Assembly: GCA_012841405.1 (NCBI GenBank)
Contig: DUUT01000098.1
Span: forward strand, 1-64,000
DNA length: 64,000 bases
From: Chloroflexota bacterium
GTDB taxonomy: Bacteria > Chloroflexota > Anaerolineae > UBA1429
Direction: 5' to 3'
Shown: piece after piece, positions 24,815 through 38,852 of the stretch
Numbering within the stretch: the stretch's first letter is position 1
How the letters are laid out: the number at the start of each line of letters is the position of its first letter
Notes under the pieces: generated by a model
Seen by the model: only the letters and a program-made list of their open reading frames with translations
The model's database searches: none
What the model was told of the DNA's origin: nothing
Translations under genes and position numbers: made by a program

Positions 24815-24967
24815 CGAGAGCCTCACTTTCAGCGGCCCTACGATGCGATCGGCCGTAGGATGCCGTCTCCGATGCCCCTCCGATGGCATTCACTGGGAGG
24901 GACGGGCTCGGCATCGCGCGGTATCGCATCGGGCCGCGCGAGATGTCGCTGCTGGAAGGTGGCACCG

Positions 24968-24997
24968 GCGAGGAGCCCGCTCCCTGGGGCTCCTCGC
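24968..24997 (-). promoter_or_regulatory. Stem-loop between the binding-protein gene and the permease genes
   Basis: An 11-bp perfect stem (GCGAGGAGCCC / GGGCTCCTCGC) with an 8-base loop lies 32 bases after the binding-protein stop. It has no T run. Such hairpins usually raise binding-protein mRNA over the rest of the operon. Confidence 0.6.
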
Positions 24998-25029
24998 GCC
25001 GCGTATCAGATCACCGTAGATGATAGCCT

Positions 25030-26904
25030 CTACTGCACGGCCTTGAGGCGATCGAGGATGCGCGGGAACGTCAGGTGCCAGAAGGCGCCGTTCAGGTACT
25101 CGTCCTCCTCCCACGGCCAGCCGGTCCAGTAGGTGAGGTTCATGGGGATGCGGTGGTACCACTGGATGATCGGCAGGCTGGGTAGCTCCTTCAGCCAGAT
25201 GGCCATCGCCTCGCGGAACAGCTCTTTCACGCGCGGATCGCCCATAGGCACGGTGGACATCTCGTCGACGATGGCGTCGTAGGCCTCGTTCTCCCACCGC
25301 CACCACTGGTCCGCCGGCTCGCCGGTAGGGGCGCTGCGGGCCGAGGTATAGATATCCAGCGTCAGGAAGGGGTCGGGACCAACGGAGCCGCCATGGCCCT
25401 GGAGAAAGGCGAGGCCCGGCGTGCCCACGCTGCAGCGATCGCTGTGGTCGGCGCGCATGGTGAACTCGACCTCGAACCCGCCCTGGCGGAACTGCTCGGC
25501 GAGGATGGGGCCGATGTCGGCATGGATCTGCCAGCCGCCCAACTCGAACTTGAACCGCTCGCCGTTCTTGGTCCAGAACCCTTCGGCGTCCTTGGTATAG
25601 CCGTTCTTCTCCATCAACTCGGCGCTCTTGGCCAGGTTGTACTCGTTGGTCGGGTACTCCTCCATGAGGTCCTCGATCACCTCAAAGAACTGGCGGAGCG
25701 GCAAATAGTCGGGGAAGGGCAGCTTGGTCGGCGTACCGGTGTCCTGGCCGTAGGCGACGTCCACCGCCTGCTTGCGATCGATGGCGTAGCTGAGCGCCCA
25801 GCGGATCTCGGGGTTGTTGAAGGGCTCTTCCTGGACGTTAAAGCCGATGTGGTTTGGCCACCAGTCGATGTAGCCGTAGGGCGGCTTCCGGCCCGAGTGG
25901 GTGATGACGTTGGGGTTCTGCTCCACGATCGTCTTGATGGTGGCAGGCCGCAGGTCCAGGCAGGAATCCAGCGTGTTGTTGATGGAGAGCTGGGCCGCCT
26001 TGGTGTCATCCGCCATGGGGATGACGAGGATGCGCTCCGGCTCGGGCAGCTTGGCAAAGCCCGTCTTGGCCGCCCACCAGTCGTCGCGGCGGTCGAGGAA
26101 CTTTTGCGTATTGGTAAAGTAGGTGTACTTGTACGGCCCCGTCACCACCGGCAGGCCCTGCTCGACGTCAAAGCCTGCGAACGCCGTGGGATCCTCGACG
26201 TCCTTGTAGATGTGCTCCGGCACGATATAGATGCCGGTGTCGAACTTGAACGTCAGGTAGTCAAAGTAGAAGCGGGGCTGCGGCGAGTTAAAGGCGATCT
26301 TGACGGTAAAGTCGTCCGGCGCCGTCACCTCTTTGACCCACTGTGCCACCCGGCCCGAGTTGCGCAGCAGGGGTGCATGCTGAATCAGCATCTGCAGCGT
26401 GAAGACAATGTCGTTCGCCGTGAAGGGCGTGCCGTCGCTCCACTCGACACCCTTGCGCACGTTGAGCGTCAGCTCGGTCGAGTCGTCGTTGTACGCGTGG
26501 CTCTCGACCAGCCAGGGATAGTACTCGTCGGCAAAGGCGGAATAGTATTCACACCCCTCGATGCAGGCCGCATCCCCGTTCTGGTGGGTGTAGCCCGTCG
26601 CGTAGGGGTTGCCGATGCCGGCGTCCACCCAGGTGCCGCCACTGCCGCCGAAGTAGATCACCAGCGTGCGCTCCCGCGGCACGTTGCGGATGCCCACTTC
26701 CTTCTCGACAACGGTGGTGACTTCTTTCTCGACTTCTTTTTCGACGACGACGGTCTCTTTCACCACCTGCGCTTCGCCGGGAACGACCACCGTCTCCTTG
26801 ACGACCTTTTCCACGACCTTGGGCTGACACGCCGCCAGCATGGCGCCGGCGCCGGCCAGGCCGGTCAGTACCAAGAAATCTCTGCGCGATAGTTTCCGGG
26901 ACAT
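25030..26904 (-). CDS. Extracellular solute-binding protein family 5, Tat-type lipoprotein
   Basis: 624 residues from ATG 26904 behind AGGAGG. The signal has a twin-arginine motif ([10 protein letters not shown]) and a lipobox (LAAC at ~26), so it is exported folded and lipid-anchored. A Val/Glu/Lys linker (two runs of KETVVV, then EKEV repeats) of ~45 residues follows, as is common in Chloroflexota binding proteins. The SBP_bac_5 body contains [20 protein letters not shown] and [17 protein letters not shown]. Ligand: peptide or oligosaccharide. The operon is followed by beta-galactosidase and GH172 genes on the other strand, so a sugar ligand is conceivable. Confidence 0.9.
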   Translation of the reverse strand: MSRKLSRRDFLVLTGLAGAGAMLAACQPKVVEKVVKETVVVPGEAQVVKETVVVEKEVEKEVTTVVEKEVGIRNVPRERTLVIYFGGSGGTWVDAGIGNPYATGYTHQNGDAACIEGCEYYSAFADEYYPWLVESHAYNDDSTELTLNVRKGVEWSDGTPFTANDIVFTLQMLIQHAPLLRNSGRVAQWVKEVTAPDDFTVKIAFNSPQPRFYFDYLTFKFDTGIYIVPEHIYKDVEDPTAFAGFDVEQGLPVVTGPYKYTYFTNTQKFLDRRDDWWAAKTGFAKLPEPERILVIPMADDTKAAQLSINNTLDSCLDLRPATIKTIVEQNPNVITHSGRKPPYGYIDWWPNHIGFNVQEEPFNNPEIRWALSYAIDRKQAVDVAYGQDTGTPTKLPFPDYLPLRQFFEVIEDLMEEYPTNEYNLAKSAELMEKNGYTKDAEGFWTKNGERFKFELGGWQIHADIGPILAEQFRQGGFEVEFTMRADHSDRCSVGTPGLAFLQGHGGSVGPDPFLTLDIYTSARSAPTGEPADQWWRWENEAYDAIVDEMSTVPMGDPRVKELFREAMAIWLKELPSLPIIQWYHRIPMNLTYWTGWPWEEDEYLNGAFWHLTFPRILDRLKAVQ

Positions 26905-27098
26905 GACTCCTCATCCTCCTGTCGCTTACCGTTCGTAGCTGCCCGACGACCATCAGTCAGGCGGGGCGCCGGGCAACGTGAGCGCGACCCACAAGCGCCG
27001 CCGGGGTCTTGGGTCACGAACCCCGGCCGGAACGGGCGATACAGAACGTCCCTTGCTGTCTCACCTCCTCTCCTGCGCACTCGCACGGGAAACGCAAA

Positions 27099-27146
27099 CA
27101 GGCAGGACACTGAGCTGTACGATTCGTCAGCCCAATGCCCTGCCTG
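27099..27146 (-). promoter_or_regulatory. Leader stem-loop of the binding-protein operon
   Basis: CAGGCAGG and CCTGCCTG pair perfectly across 32 bases, just downstream of the predicted minus-strand start (~27154). It could stabilise or regulate the long leader. No known riboswitch pattern is recognised. Confidence 0.4.
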
Positions 27147-27160
27147 AATCGAGTGCGCTG

Positions 27161-27190
27161 ATCATAGCGTACGTCACCCTCGGCCCCCAA
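27161..27190 (-). promoter_or_regulatory. Candidate promoter of the binding-protein operon
   Basis: On the minus strand: TTGGGG, 18 bases, TATGAT. The leader to the start codon at 26904 would be ~250 bases. Confidence 0.4.
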
Positions 27191-27770
27191 CCACATGGTT
27201 GTACTAGCTGCTCTCGGTCGACGCCGATCGGAACACTAGGGTCTCTCAGGATTGCCACCGGGGCACCGTTGCCCCTGTACACTATGAGCAAGACAGCTAT
27301 CGCTGGATGAAGGGTGCTATGGTGCGCGACACGACAATGCACGAATCGACGCATGCAGACTGCTGCCATGGTATACCAGCCCACCCAGTTTGTCAAGCGG
27401 GCGTGGTCATGCACCTGTCATCCACCTGCCACATCACTGGCATGAGAAGCCAACGTGTGCTACACTCTCGCCCATCACGGAGCCCGTGAGCAGACCTTTC
27501 CGCGCCGTGATGCCCGCATGCTCCCCAAACGATGACGCCCTGGTGACCTCCGTAGGCATAGTGCGCGCCGCGCGCTGGGGCGGCTCCGAGCGGGGAACGG
27601 GCCGGTACCGCACATCCCACCAGCAAAGGGGGTGGTCGCCCCGCGAGGCGCCCGCAAGCGCCGAACCGTTGAGGTACGTTCGACTCGACACCGCGTGGGC
27701 ACGCGCACAACACCGCACGACGGCAGTCGCCGCTTCGTCGGCGCCGCCGAACCTACACGGAGGCCACCCC

Positions 27771-32563
<4,793 letters not shown>

Positions 32564-32628
32564 CGTCGCACCACGACACCGCGAGGAGAGGCGCATGTCG
32601 AGGGGCAGGAGGGTACGAGAGGACGCAG

Positions 32629-32677
32629 CCACGGGGATGCGTGGGAACCCGGCCAAGGCCGGGCCCCATCCCCGTGG
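32629..32677 (+). terminator. Nested stem-loop after lacZ
   Basis: The outer 11-bp pair (CCACGGGGATG / CATCCCCGTGG) encloses an inner 7-bp pair (CCCGGCC / GGCCGGG). It lies 65 bases after the lacZ stop. No T run follows directly. Confidence 0.55.
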
Positions 32678-32793
32678 GGACGGTGGCCCAGGGCCTCTGA
32701 TCCCTTTGCGTGGTGACCGCTGCGATAGTGTTACCGTGATGCCCCTGATAGCATAGGATCCTTGCTGCGCATTCCTTAGCTTAGGAGGAGATC

Positions 32794-33876
32794 ATGGCAT
32801 TCAACGGTTTGGGCATGCACATGGGGAACCTCGCGCGGCTGTCGAACGCCAAGACGCGATCGATCAGCCCAGAGAACTTTGACGGTGCCAAGGGACGGGG
32901 TGGCATGGCCCTGGAGGGCACCGGCGCGGCCGCCGCCCGCGAGCTCGGCCAGGGGTGGAAGATCTCGCCCTCCGTCCGCATCGCCCCCGGCGAGACGCGG
33001 GTGCTCGCCGACATCGAGGGCCCCGGCGCTATCCAGCACATCTGGATGACGCCCACCGGCCATTGGCGCTTCAGCATCCTCCGCGTCTACTGGGATGGTG
33101 CCGAGACCCCGGCCATCGAGTGCCCGGTGGGGGACTTTTTCGCCTGCGGCTGGAACACGTATGCCCAGGTGTCATCCCTGGCGGTGTGCGTGAACCCTGG
33201 GAGCGCCCTTAACTGCTACTGGGAGATGCCCTTCCGCCGCTCCTGCCGCATCACCATGACCAACATCGGCTTTGCCGAGATGACGCTCTACTACCAGATC
33301 ACCTACGCCCTCACCGAGGTGCCGGAGGACGCCGCCTACCTGCACGCCCAGTTCCGGCGCGTCAACCCGCTGCCCTTCAAGGAGGTCTATACCATCCTCG
33401 ACGGTGTGCGCGGCAAGGGCCACTATGTGGGCACCTATATGGCCTGGTGCGTGAACAACACCGGCTGGTGGGGTGAGGGCGAGATCAAGTTCTACCTGGA
33501 CGGCGACGACGCCTTTCCCACCATCTGCGGCACCGGCACCGAGGACTATTTCTGCGGCTCGTACAACTTTGACGTGGGGAAGGAGAACGGCGGCTACCGT
33601 GAGTTCACCACCCCCTACTCGGGGCTCGCGCAGGTCATCCGCCCCGACGGCTTGTACCAGTCTCAGACGCGCTTTGGCCTGTACCGCTGGCATATCACCG
33701 ACCCGATCCGCTTCGAGCAGGATCTTCGGGTGACCATCCAGGCGCTGGGATGGCGCAGCGAGCGCCGCTACCTGCCGCTGCAGGACGACATCGCCTCGGT
33801 GGCCTTTTGGTACCAGACCCTCCCCACCGCCCCCTTCCCACCGCTCCCTGACCGCGACGTGCTCGAGATCGTGTAG
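32794..33876 (+). CDS. DUF2961 / glycoside hydrolase family 172 protein
   Basis: 360 residues from ATG 32794 with AGGAGGAG upstream. The DUF2961 core is recognisable: LADIEGPGAIQHIWMT, the E of ETPAIECPVGDFFACGW, and GTGTEDYFCGSYNFD near residue 250 with the conserved Glu-Asp. Characterised relatives form family GH172 (difructose-anhydride or D-arabinofuranosidase-type enzymes) and are homo-oligomers. No signal peptide, so cytoplasmic. Together with lacZ it suggests breakdown of a plant or microbial oligosaccharide. Substrate unknown. Confidence 0.85.
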   Translation: MAFNGLGMHMGNLARLSNAKTRSISPENFDGAKGRGGMALEGTGAAAARELGQGWKISPSVRIAPGETRVLADIEGPGAIQHIWMTPTGHWRFSILRVYWDGAETPAIECPVGDFFACGWNTYAQVSSLAVCVNPGSALNCYWEMPFRRSCRITMTNIGFAEMTLYYQITYALTEVPEDAAYLHAQFRRVNPLPFKEVYTILDGVRGKGHYVGTYMAWCVNNTGWWGEGEIKFYLDGDDAFPTICGTGTEDYFCGSYNFDVGKENGGYREFTTPYSGLAQVIRPDGLYQSQTRFGLYRWHITDPIRFEQDLRVTIQALGWRSERRYLPLQDDIASVAFWYQTLPTAPFPPLPDRDVLEIV

Positions 33877-33906
33877 AGCGAGCTCGCAGCGGTCACACGC
33901 GTCGCC

Positions 33907-33947
33907 ATCGCAGAGATGAGAGGTCCCCCTCATCTCTGCGATTTCGC
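33907..33947 (+). terminator. Strong stem-loop terminator after the GH172 gene
   Basis: A 14-bp perfect stem (ATCGCAGAGATGAG / CTCATCTCTGCGAT) with an 8-base loop is followed by TTTCGCT, 30 bases after the stop. Confidence 0.8.
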
Positions 33948-34041
33948 TATGGGGCCTCGCTTCGCGCCCTCACGCCGCTACCCTGGCAGAGTTCCTGCGT
34001 AGTGAGTGCGAGAACGACAGTGAACTCCCTGGAGGTAACGC

Positions 34042-34245
34042 ATGCAGAGACGGCTCTATCGCAGTCGTACGGAACGCATGGTCGAGGGCGTGTGCGGCGG
34101 CCTGGCCCAGTACCTGAACGTCGATCCCAGCCTGGTGCGGCTGGCGTTCGTCGCCTTTTCTCTGGCCTACGGCTCGGGCCTGCTCATCTACCTGCTGGCA
34201 GCCATCATCATCCCCCTCGAGCCCGAAGAGCCGTTCGAGGTCTAG
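34042..34245 (+). CDS. PspC-domain small membrane protein (copy 1)
   Basis: 67 residues, start behind CTGGAGG. PspC pattern: RLYRSRTERMVEGVCGGLAQ, YLNVDPSLVRLAFV, one hydrophobic helix, then PLEPEEP. PspC proteins sit in the inner membrane and relate to envelope stress. A paralogue follows at 34517. The TAG stop is the CTAG end of partial element E. Confidence 0.88.
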   Translation: MQRRLYRSRTERMVEGVCGGLAQYLNVDPSLVRLAFVAFSLAYGSGLLIYLLAAIIIPLEPEEPFEV

Positions 34246-34284
34246 GTAGTGTCTGAAAGCAGAGGCCACAGTGCCGCTCCGCAT
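34242..34284 (-). mobile_element. CTAG element, partial copy E (right end, inverted)
   Basis: CTAGGTAGTGTCTGAAAGCA followed by GAGGCCACAGTG matches the complement of the right end of copy A (CTAGATGGTGTCTGAAAAAA then GGGCCACAGCG). Similarity fades after ~43 bases. The CTAG includes the stop codon of the first PspC gene. Confidence 0.6.
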
Positions 34285-34516
34285 CACCATGACCGCGGCG
34301 TACACCGCGCCGTTGCCGACCGCGGTCCGGCGCTGCGCCGCCTCTTTCCAGCCCGCGCAGGCGGGAGCTGGCACCACGCCGCTACGCCGAGCGTTGGCTC
34401 GCGGCGATGCCAGCGCAGAACCTCAGCCACATGCCGGCGTGCACTTTCCCCTATCCACGACGCCGCGCATGGAGTAGAATGGGGATAGGGTACGCACGTT
34501 TTCCTGGAGGTGTCCG

Positions 34517-34732
34517 ATGGATACGCCAAAGCGACTCTACCGGAGCCGGACCGATCGCATGATCGCCGGCGTGTGTGGTGGCCTGGGCAAGTACTTTGGC
34601 ATCGACCCCACCCTCGTACGACTCGCATTCGTGATCCTCGCCCTGGCGGGAATGTCCGGGGGGCTGGCCTATATCATCATGTGGATCGTCGTCCCCGAGG
34701 AGCCAGAGCCAACGACGCCGTTCGGCGGCTGA
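34517..34732 (+). CDS. PspC-domain small membrane protein (copy 2)
   Basis: 71 residues, CTGGAGG upstream. Same pattern as the first copy ([35 protein letters not shown], one membrane helix, VPEEPEP). The two genes are a tandem duplication now separated by 271 bases that contain a CTAG-element remnant. A TAGAAT at 34475-34480 may be the -10 of its own promoter. Confidence 0.9.
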   Translation: MDTPKRLYRSRTDRMIAGVCGGLGKYFGIDPTLVRLAFVILALAGMSGGLAYIIMWIVVPEEPEPTTPFGG

Positions 34733-34774
34733 TCGCGCGCCAAGGCGCAGACCAGAACCAGCACGGTATGACAC

Positions 34775-34820
34775 GAGACCGCAGGGGCCTGGAGTATACG
34801 CTCCAGATCTCTGCGGTCTC
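34775..34820. terminator. Long stem-loop between convergent PspC and RDD genes
   Basis: GAGACCGCAG / CTGCGGTCTC (10 bp) encloses CTGGAG / CTCCAG (6 bp). It lies between two convergent stops, so it can end transcription from both sides. No T run. Confidence 0.6.
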
Positions 34821-34850
34821 TGGACGTTGGGCTCGCGCCACGCCCCGGCA

Positions 34851-35519
34851 TCACCGCGCTACAACGTACGTCTTGGCGACGCGGTCACCCAGCCGCTGCC
34901 TCTTGTCCGATGAATCCACCAGAGCGGCCCCAACGATATAGGCAAAGGGAAGTGCATCGATGATGCGTAGCAGGTTGCGCACGAGCGCCCGGCCCAGCCC
35001 GCAGTTGCGCCCCTCTGCATTGACCACCCGCATGCCCAACAATAGCTTGCCGATGGTGCCGCCAAAGACCCCTTCGAAGAAGCTATAGTATCCAAACGCC
35101 AGAACGAGGCACAGCAGGGAAGTCGTGTCCGCATATTCCTCTGTCTCGGGGCTGAGCCCTGCCATCATGAGAAGGACTCCCAGGATGACGCCGGCAATAG
35201 CCATAACGATATTGTCAATGACAATCGCCCCGAAACGCGGCCCCACTCCCTTGTACTCCATGGAGCGCGCGACACCGTACTCCGCCGTTGCGAACGGAAG
35301 GGGTGCGTAGCCGGATGTAGCAGGCGGTACCGCTGCTGGCCCCCAGGGTTGATATGCTTGGCCTGATGGCGGAGGCGGCATGGTGACAAGTGGGCGATCA
35401 AAGGGAGCCGCTGCGTTGGCCGAGGGTGCAGGTTGCGCAACTACTGGCAAGGGCACACCACAGTGGCCGCAGAAGCGAAATCCGTCAGGGTTCTTCTGAC
35501 CGCATTGAGGACAGAACAT
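34851..35519 (-). CDS. Zinc-ribbon RDD-family membrane protein
   Basis: 222 residues. The N-terminus is a zinc ribbon with two CxxC pairs (CPQCGQKNPDGFRFCGHCG). A Pro-rich linker of ~75 residues leads to an RDD domain with membrane helices (~100-215: RFGAIVIDNIVMAIAGVILG, GGTIGKLLLGMRVVNAEG, LVRNLLRIIDALPFAY). RDD proteins are small membrane proteins, in some cases linked to ion exchange. The zinc-ribbon/RDD fusion is common in Gram-positive and Chloroflexota genomes. Confidence 0.88.
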   Translation of the reverse strand: MFCPQCGQKNPDGFRFCGHCGVPLPVVAQPAPSANAAAPFDRPLVTMPPPPSGQAYQPWGPAAVPPATSGYAPLPFATAEYGVARSMEYKGVGPRFGAIVIDNIVMAIAGVILGVLLMMAGLSPETEEYADTTSLLCLVLAFGYYSFFEGVFGGTIGKLLLGMRVVNAEGRNCGLGRALVRNLLRIIDALPFAYIVGAALVDSSDKRQRLGDRVAKTYVVAR

Positions 35520-35762
35520 GGGCGACCTCCTTGTAACAGATGCGTGTCGCGTTACGGCGCCATGTCCCTCGAGCTACGATCAACCTTCAAGGACGGTGCC
35601 CATCACCACACTAGCATCGTTTCCAGCGGGTTTGCAGGGGCCTCATCGATGTGCCACAAGTCTGCTCGACCTCCGAGCCAGCACGCACGCGCTAGCCGTA
35701 CCTCAGGATCAACGCTATCCTGAGCAGAGTCCGCCGGACGCACCGGGAGGCGCGCAGCGGCC

Positions 35763-36200
35763 TCAGGCGTGGCGATCCACACTACCGCCAGGATAGGCCA
35801 CGATCCGGTAGTAGTTGCGGATGGCTCCGGTGCGCTGGAGACGGGCGAGCTCTTCCTGCAGAAAGCCCGGCTCCGCAGTGCGCCCGGGGACCACCCACAC
35901 GACGCTGCGCTCACGGTTCTGTGGTGCCTGCCAGGCGACACGGGTGGGCATCCCGTCGCGGGTGACGCCGTCATACGCCGAACGCCCCATCCGCATCGGC
36001 ACCATGGGGGTGCCGATGCTGGCTCGGCGCTCCTGCCAGGTTCCGGCGCTCCGCGAGGCCGCCTCGGTCGCATCAAGGACGTACCAGTCGCTCGGTTCGC
36101 TCTCCGAAGAGCCTGGAGCGGCCCAGGTAGCGACGCGCACGAAAAACCAGGCAAACGCGAGCATCGCGGCGATCAAGGTCACGTAGAACAACCCGTCCAT
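35763..36200 (-). CDS. Hypothetical single-TM protein
   Basis: 145 residues from ATG 36200, behind GGGGGG. One N-terminal membrane helix (FYVTLIAAMLAFAWFFVRVA) and a soluble tail with no recognised domain. The tail has a strand-rich pattern (RERSVVWVVPGR, NYYRIVAYPGG). The good ribosome site and conserved reading frame support a real gene. It lies downstream of the ccm operon in the same direction, 179 bases after ccmD. Confidence 0.55.
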   Translation of the reverse strand: MDGLFYVTLIAAMLAFAWFFVRVATWAAPGSSESEPSDWYVLDATEAASRSAGTWQERRASIGTPMVPMRMGRSAYDGVTRDGMPTRVAWQAPQNRERSVVWVVPGRTAEPGFLQEELARLQRTGAIRNYYRIVAYPGGSVDRHA

Positions 36201-36378
36201 CTATCCCCCCTGCAGCCATCTCCCGCATGGTGGGCGGTACACCGACGGCCAATGATCGGTACAGCCCTACTCTACTGCGGCCAGGTTACAGGAAGGTAAA
36301 TGGCAGGTATACATCATCTTGATTGACGCCTCGCGTCTCAACGGGTCTCCCGCCGCCGTCGGCGTCACCGCACACGCC

Positions 36379-36570
36379 TCAGGTTTCGGCGTCGTCCGCG
36401 CGCTGCACAACGTGCGGAGCATTCGGGGCGCCGTCGAGGCGCTGGCGCAGCGTCGCAATCTCGCGGCGCACGTGGTGCATCCGCACGAGGATAGAGATCA
36501 ACAGCACCACCGGGATGAGCCACAGGATGCCGTAGGCGATGAGGACATAGAGAAGCGCGCCGGCGGACAT
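36379..36570 (-). CDS. CcmD-like small membrane protein
   Basis: 63 residues from ATG 36570, with AAAGGAGG upstream. One membrane helix (LLYVLIAYGILWLIPVVLLI) is followed by a basic, helical tail (RREIATLRQRL). Size and position after ccmC match CcmD, which helps release holo-CcmE from the CcmABC complex. Sequence similarity in this family is always weak, so the call rests on context and topology. Confidence 0.7.
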   Translation of the reverse strand: MSAGALLYVLIAYGILWLIPVVLLISILVRMHHVRREIATLRQRLDGAPNAPHVVQRADDAET

Positions 36571-36646
36571 GGCAGCCTCCTTTGTGGGATGCCCCCGCCA
36601 GGGGGCACGGGGTAGAATGCATTCTGCGGCCGCGGTCACGGCCGCG

Positions 36647-37456
36647 TTACCGTGCGCGGGGCTCGCCCGAGGCCGCGGCCTCGTAGGCCGCCGCCTCCTC
36701 CGCTGCGCCACGCAGGCGCTCGACCTCGTGGCGCAGCGCCTCCAGCCGCACGCGCTGGCGCACGAGGGCAACGTACAGCAGCGTGGAGGCCGCCACTGAG
36801 ACCCCCAGCGTCTGCAGCATGGCGGGGGTGATGGCCATCCCTCCATCGCCCGTCAGGAGATCGGGGTGGATGGTGCGCCACCAGCGGATGGCAAACCAGG
36901 AGAGGGGCACGGTGGCAAAGGCAACGATGGTGTACACGGCGGCGTAGCGCGCGCGCAGCTCCGGGTCATCGAGGGAAGCGCGCAGCATGAGACAGGCCAC
37001 GTAGAGCAGTAGCTGGAGCGCCGTGATGGTGAGGCGGGGCTCCCACGTCCAGAACACGCCCCACACCGGCCGCGCCCACAGCATCCCCGTGGCTACGGCC
37101 ATCACCATACAGGCGAGCCCGATCTCCACAGAGGCGATGGCCAGGGCGTCCCAGCGGCGCGCCCGCCGCGCCAGGTAGGCAATCCCCGCGCCGCAGGCCA
37201 CGCCAAAGCCCAAGAACCCGACCCACGCCGAGGCGACGTGACCATAAAAGATGCGCTGCACGTCACCCATGGTCGCCTCGCGCGGCGCATAGAAAAAGGC
37301 CATCGCCGAGGCCCCGGCCACCGCCAGCCCCGCCAGAAGGAGGAGCCCCCACCCGAGGGTGTCGCCCTCCCCCGCCGGTCGGCCGCACGGCGCCGCGTGG
37401 TGCCCGGCAATTTGCCCAGGCTGCGCCTGGGCGCGCGCCGCTCGCCGCTTGGCCAT
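36647..37456 (-). CDS. ccmC: Heme export/cytochrome c maturation protein CcmC
   Basis: 269 residues from ATG 37456 (TGATG junction with ccmB). Six membrane helices. The heme-handling WWD-type segment is WGVFWTWEPRLT (~140), and periplasmic His residues are near FYGHVASAW and IHPDLLTG. CcmC loads heme onto CcmE. A long hydrophilic, charged tail (~235-269) extends beyond the core. Confidence 0.92.
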   Translation of the reverse strand: MAKRRAARAQAQPGQIAGHHAAPCGRPAGEGDTLGWGLLLLAGLAVAGASAMAFFYAPREATMGDVQRIFYGHVASAWVGFLGFGVACGAGIAYLARRARRWDALAIASVEIGLACMVMAVATGMLWARPVWGVFWTWEPRLTITALQLLLYVACLMLRASLDDPELRARYAAVYTIVAFATVPLSWFAIRWWRTIHPDLLTGDGGMAITPAMLQTLGVSVAASTLLYVALVRQRVRLEALRHEVERLRGAAEEAAAYEAAASGEPRAR

Positions 37457-38130
37457 CACCCCTCCTCCAACACGTAGCCACACGTCATCAGGCACACCGC
37501 GCCCATCACCAGGTCATAGACTACTAGCAGACGCGTCCAGCCTGCCACCTCTGTGGGGGGTGCCCCAGCCAGGAGGGCACTGGTGGCGCGCACCGCCGCG
37601 ATGAGCACGGGCATCACCAGGGGCAACAGCAACACCGGCAGCAGCACCTCGCGCGCACGGGTGCTGGCGGCCATGGCGGCCACCAGCGTGCCGACGGCCG
37701 CATAACCGACGGTGCCCAAGGCGAGCACGCGGAGGATGCCCGGACGCAGCAGGGGCACGTCAAAGAGAACCACCATGAGGGGGAGGAGCACGCCCTCGAC
37801 GGCCACCATGACGAGCAGCGCCCCCAGCGCCTTGCCGCCCCAAATCACGGCGGGGTCGACGGGGGCCATCCGCAGCCCGTCGAGGCAGCGCTCGTCGCGC
37901 TCGCGCGCCAGGGAGCGGCTGAGGGCCAGAGAGCCGGAGAGCACGACCGTCGCCCAGAGCACTCCCGGCGCGGCGGCACGCGCCGTGGCGCCGTGAAAGT
38001 CCAGCGCAAAGCTGAACTCGCCCAGCACCAGCACCGCCAAGACGAGCATGGCGCTGACCATTTCCCACGTGCGCAGCTCGACGAGGAGATCCTTGGCCGC
38101 CACAGCCCACACCTTGCGCAGAGAGGTCAC
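37456..38130 (-). CDS. ccmB: Heme exporter subunit CcmB
   Basis: 224 residues. GTG at 38130 is chosen: it overlaps the ccmA stop (GTGA) and gives TSLRKVWAVAAKDLLVELRT, the standard CcmB start. Six membrane helices, with the conserved LARERDERCLDGLRMAPVDP segment after helix 2. Membrane part of the CcmAB ATPase complex. Confidence 0.92.
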   Translation of the reverse strand: MTSLRKVWAVAAKDLLVELRTWEMVSAMLVLAVLVLGEFSFALDFHGATARAAAPGVLWATVVLSGSLALSRSLARERDERCLDGLRMAPVDPAVIWGGKALGALLVMVAVEGVLLPLMVVLFDVPLLRPGILRVLALGTVGYAAVGTLVAAMAASTRAREVLLPVLLLPLVMPVLIAAVRATSALLAGAPPTEVAGWTRLLVVYDLVMGAVCLMTCGYVLEEG

Positions 38131-38849
38131 GGGTGCCCCCCTGCGGAAAGGGCCGGGCGTTCCGTGGGCAGACCGCGACATAGCCCCACGAGCTGCGCCG
38201 CCGTTACCTCGCCCGCCGGCGCATCCATCGCCAAGCGCCCCCGCGCCAGCCCCAGCACCCGGCATACCGTGCCCAGCGCCCGATCGTGGTCATGCGTGGC
38301 CATCAGCACGGCGCACCCTGCGGCCGCCTGCTCCGCGATGAGGGCCTCGAGGAGGGCCGTCGCCTCGGCGTCCAGGCCCGCGGTCGGCTCGTCGAGGAGC
38401 AGGAGGCGTGGCGCATGGAGCAGCGCCCGCGCCACGGCCAGCCGCCGCCGCATACCATGAGAGTAGCCGCGCACGCGCTCGCGGCGCCGCTCTGCGAGGC
38501 CGACGCGCTCCAGGAGCGCCAGCGCACGCCGCTCACCATCGGCGATATCGTACAGCCGGGCATAGAAGCGGAGGTTCGCCTCGGCGCTCAGGTCACCGTA
38601 CAGCATGGTGTCATGGGCCACGTACCCGATGAGCTGCCGCGGTACGGCGCCCTCGTGGCTCTCGAGGCGCACGCTACCCCCCGTGGGGCGCACCAGCCCC
38701 GCCAGCACCCGCAGGAGCGTCGTCTTGCCCGCACCGTTGGCCCCCACGACGGCGACGACCTCTCCCGCGGTGAGGTCGAACGATACGTCGCGCAGCGCGT
38801 GGCGGTAGCCGTAGGTCTTGGTCAGGTTGCGCACGATGAGGGTCGCCAT
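38127..38849 (-). CDS. ccmA: Heme exporter ATPase CcmA
   Basis: 240 residues. Walker A GANGAGKTT, signature-like YSHGMRRRLAVARALLH, Walker B LLLLDEPTAGLD and H-loop THDHD. The energy-supplying subunit with CcmB, needed to release heme-loaded CcmE. Start 4 bases after the ccmF stop. Confidence 0.93.
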   Translation of the reverse strand: MATLIVRNLTKTYGYRHALRDVSFDLTAGEVVAVVGANGAGKTTLLRVLAGLVRPTGGSVRLESHEGAVPRQLIGYVAHDTMLYGDLSAEANLRFYARLYDIADGERRALALLERVGLAERRRERVRGYSHGMRRRLAVARALLHAPRLLLLDEPTAGLDAEATALLEALIAEQAAAGCAVLMATHDHDRALGTVCRVLGLARGRLAMDAPAGEVTAAQLVGLCRGLPTERPALSAGGHP

Positions 38850-38852
38850 GGG

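Larger units (their letters stand above)
26905..27770. other. 866-base divergent intergenic region
   Basis: No supported gene; the open frames here are short, differ between strands and lack ribosome sites. It carries a candidate minus-strand promoter (27161-27190) with a 5' leader hairpin (27099-27146) for the transporter operon. It also has a possible plus-strand extended -10 (TGC-TACACT, 27461-27466) for the secreted repeat protein at 27771. Confidence 0.5.
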
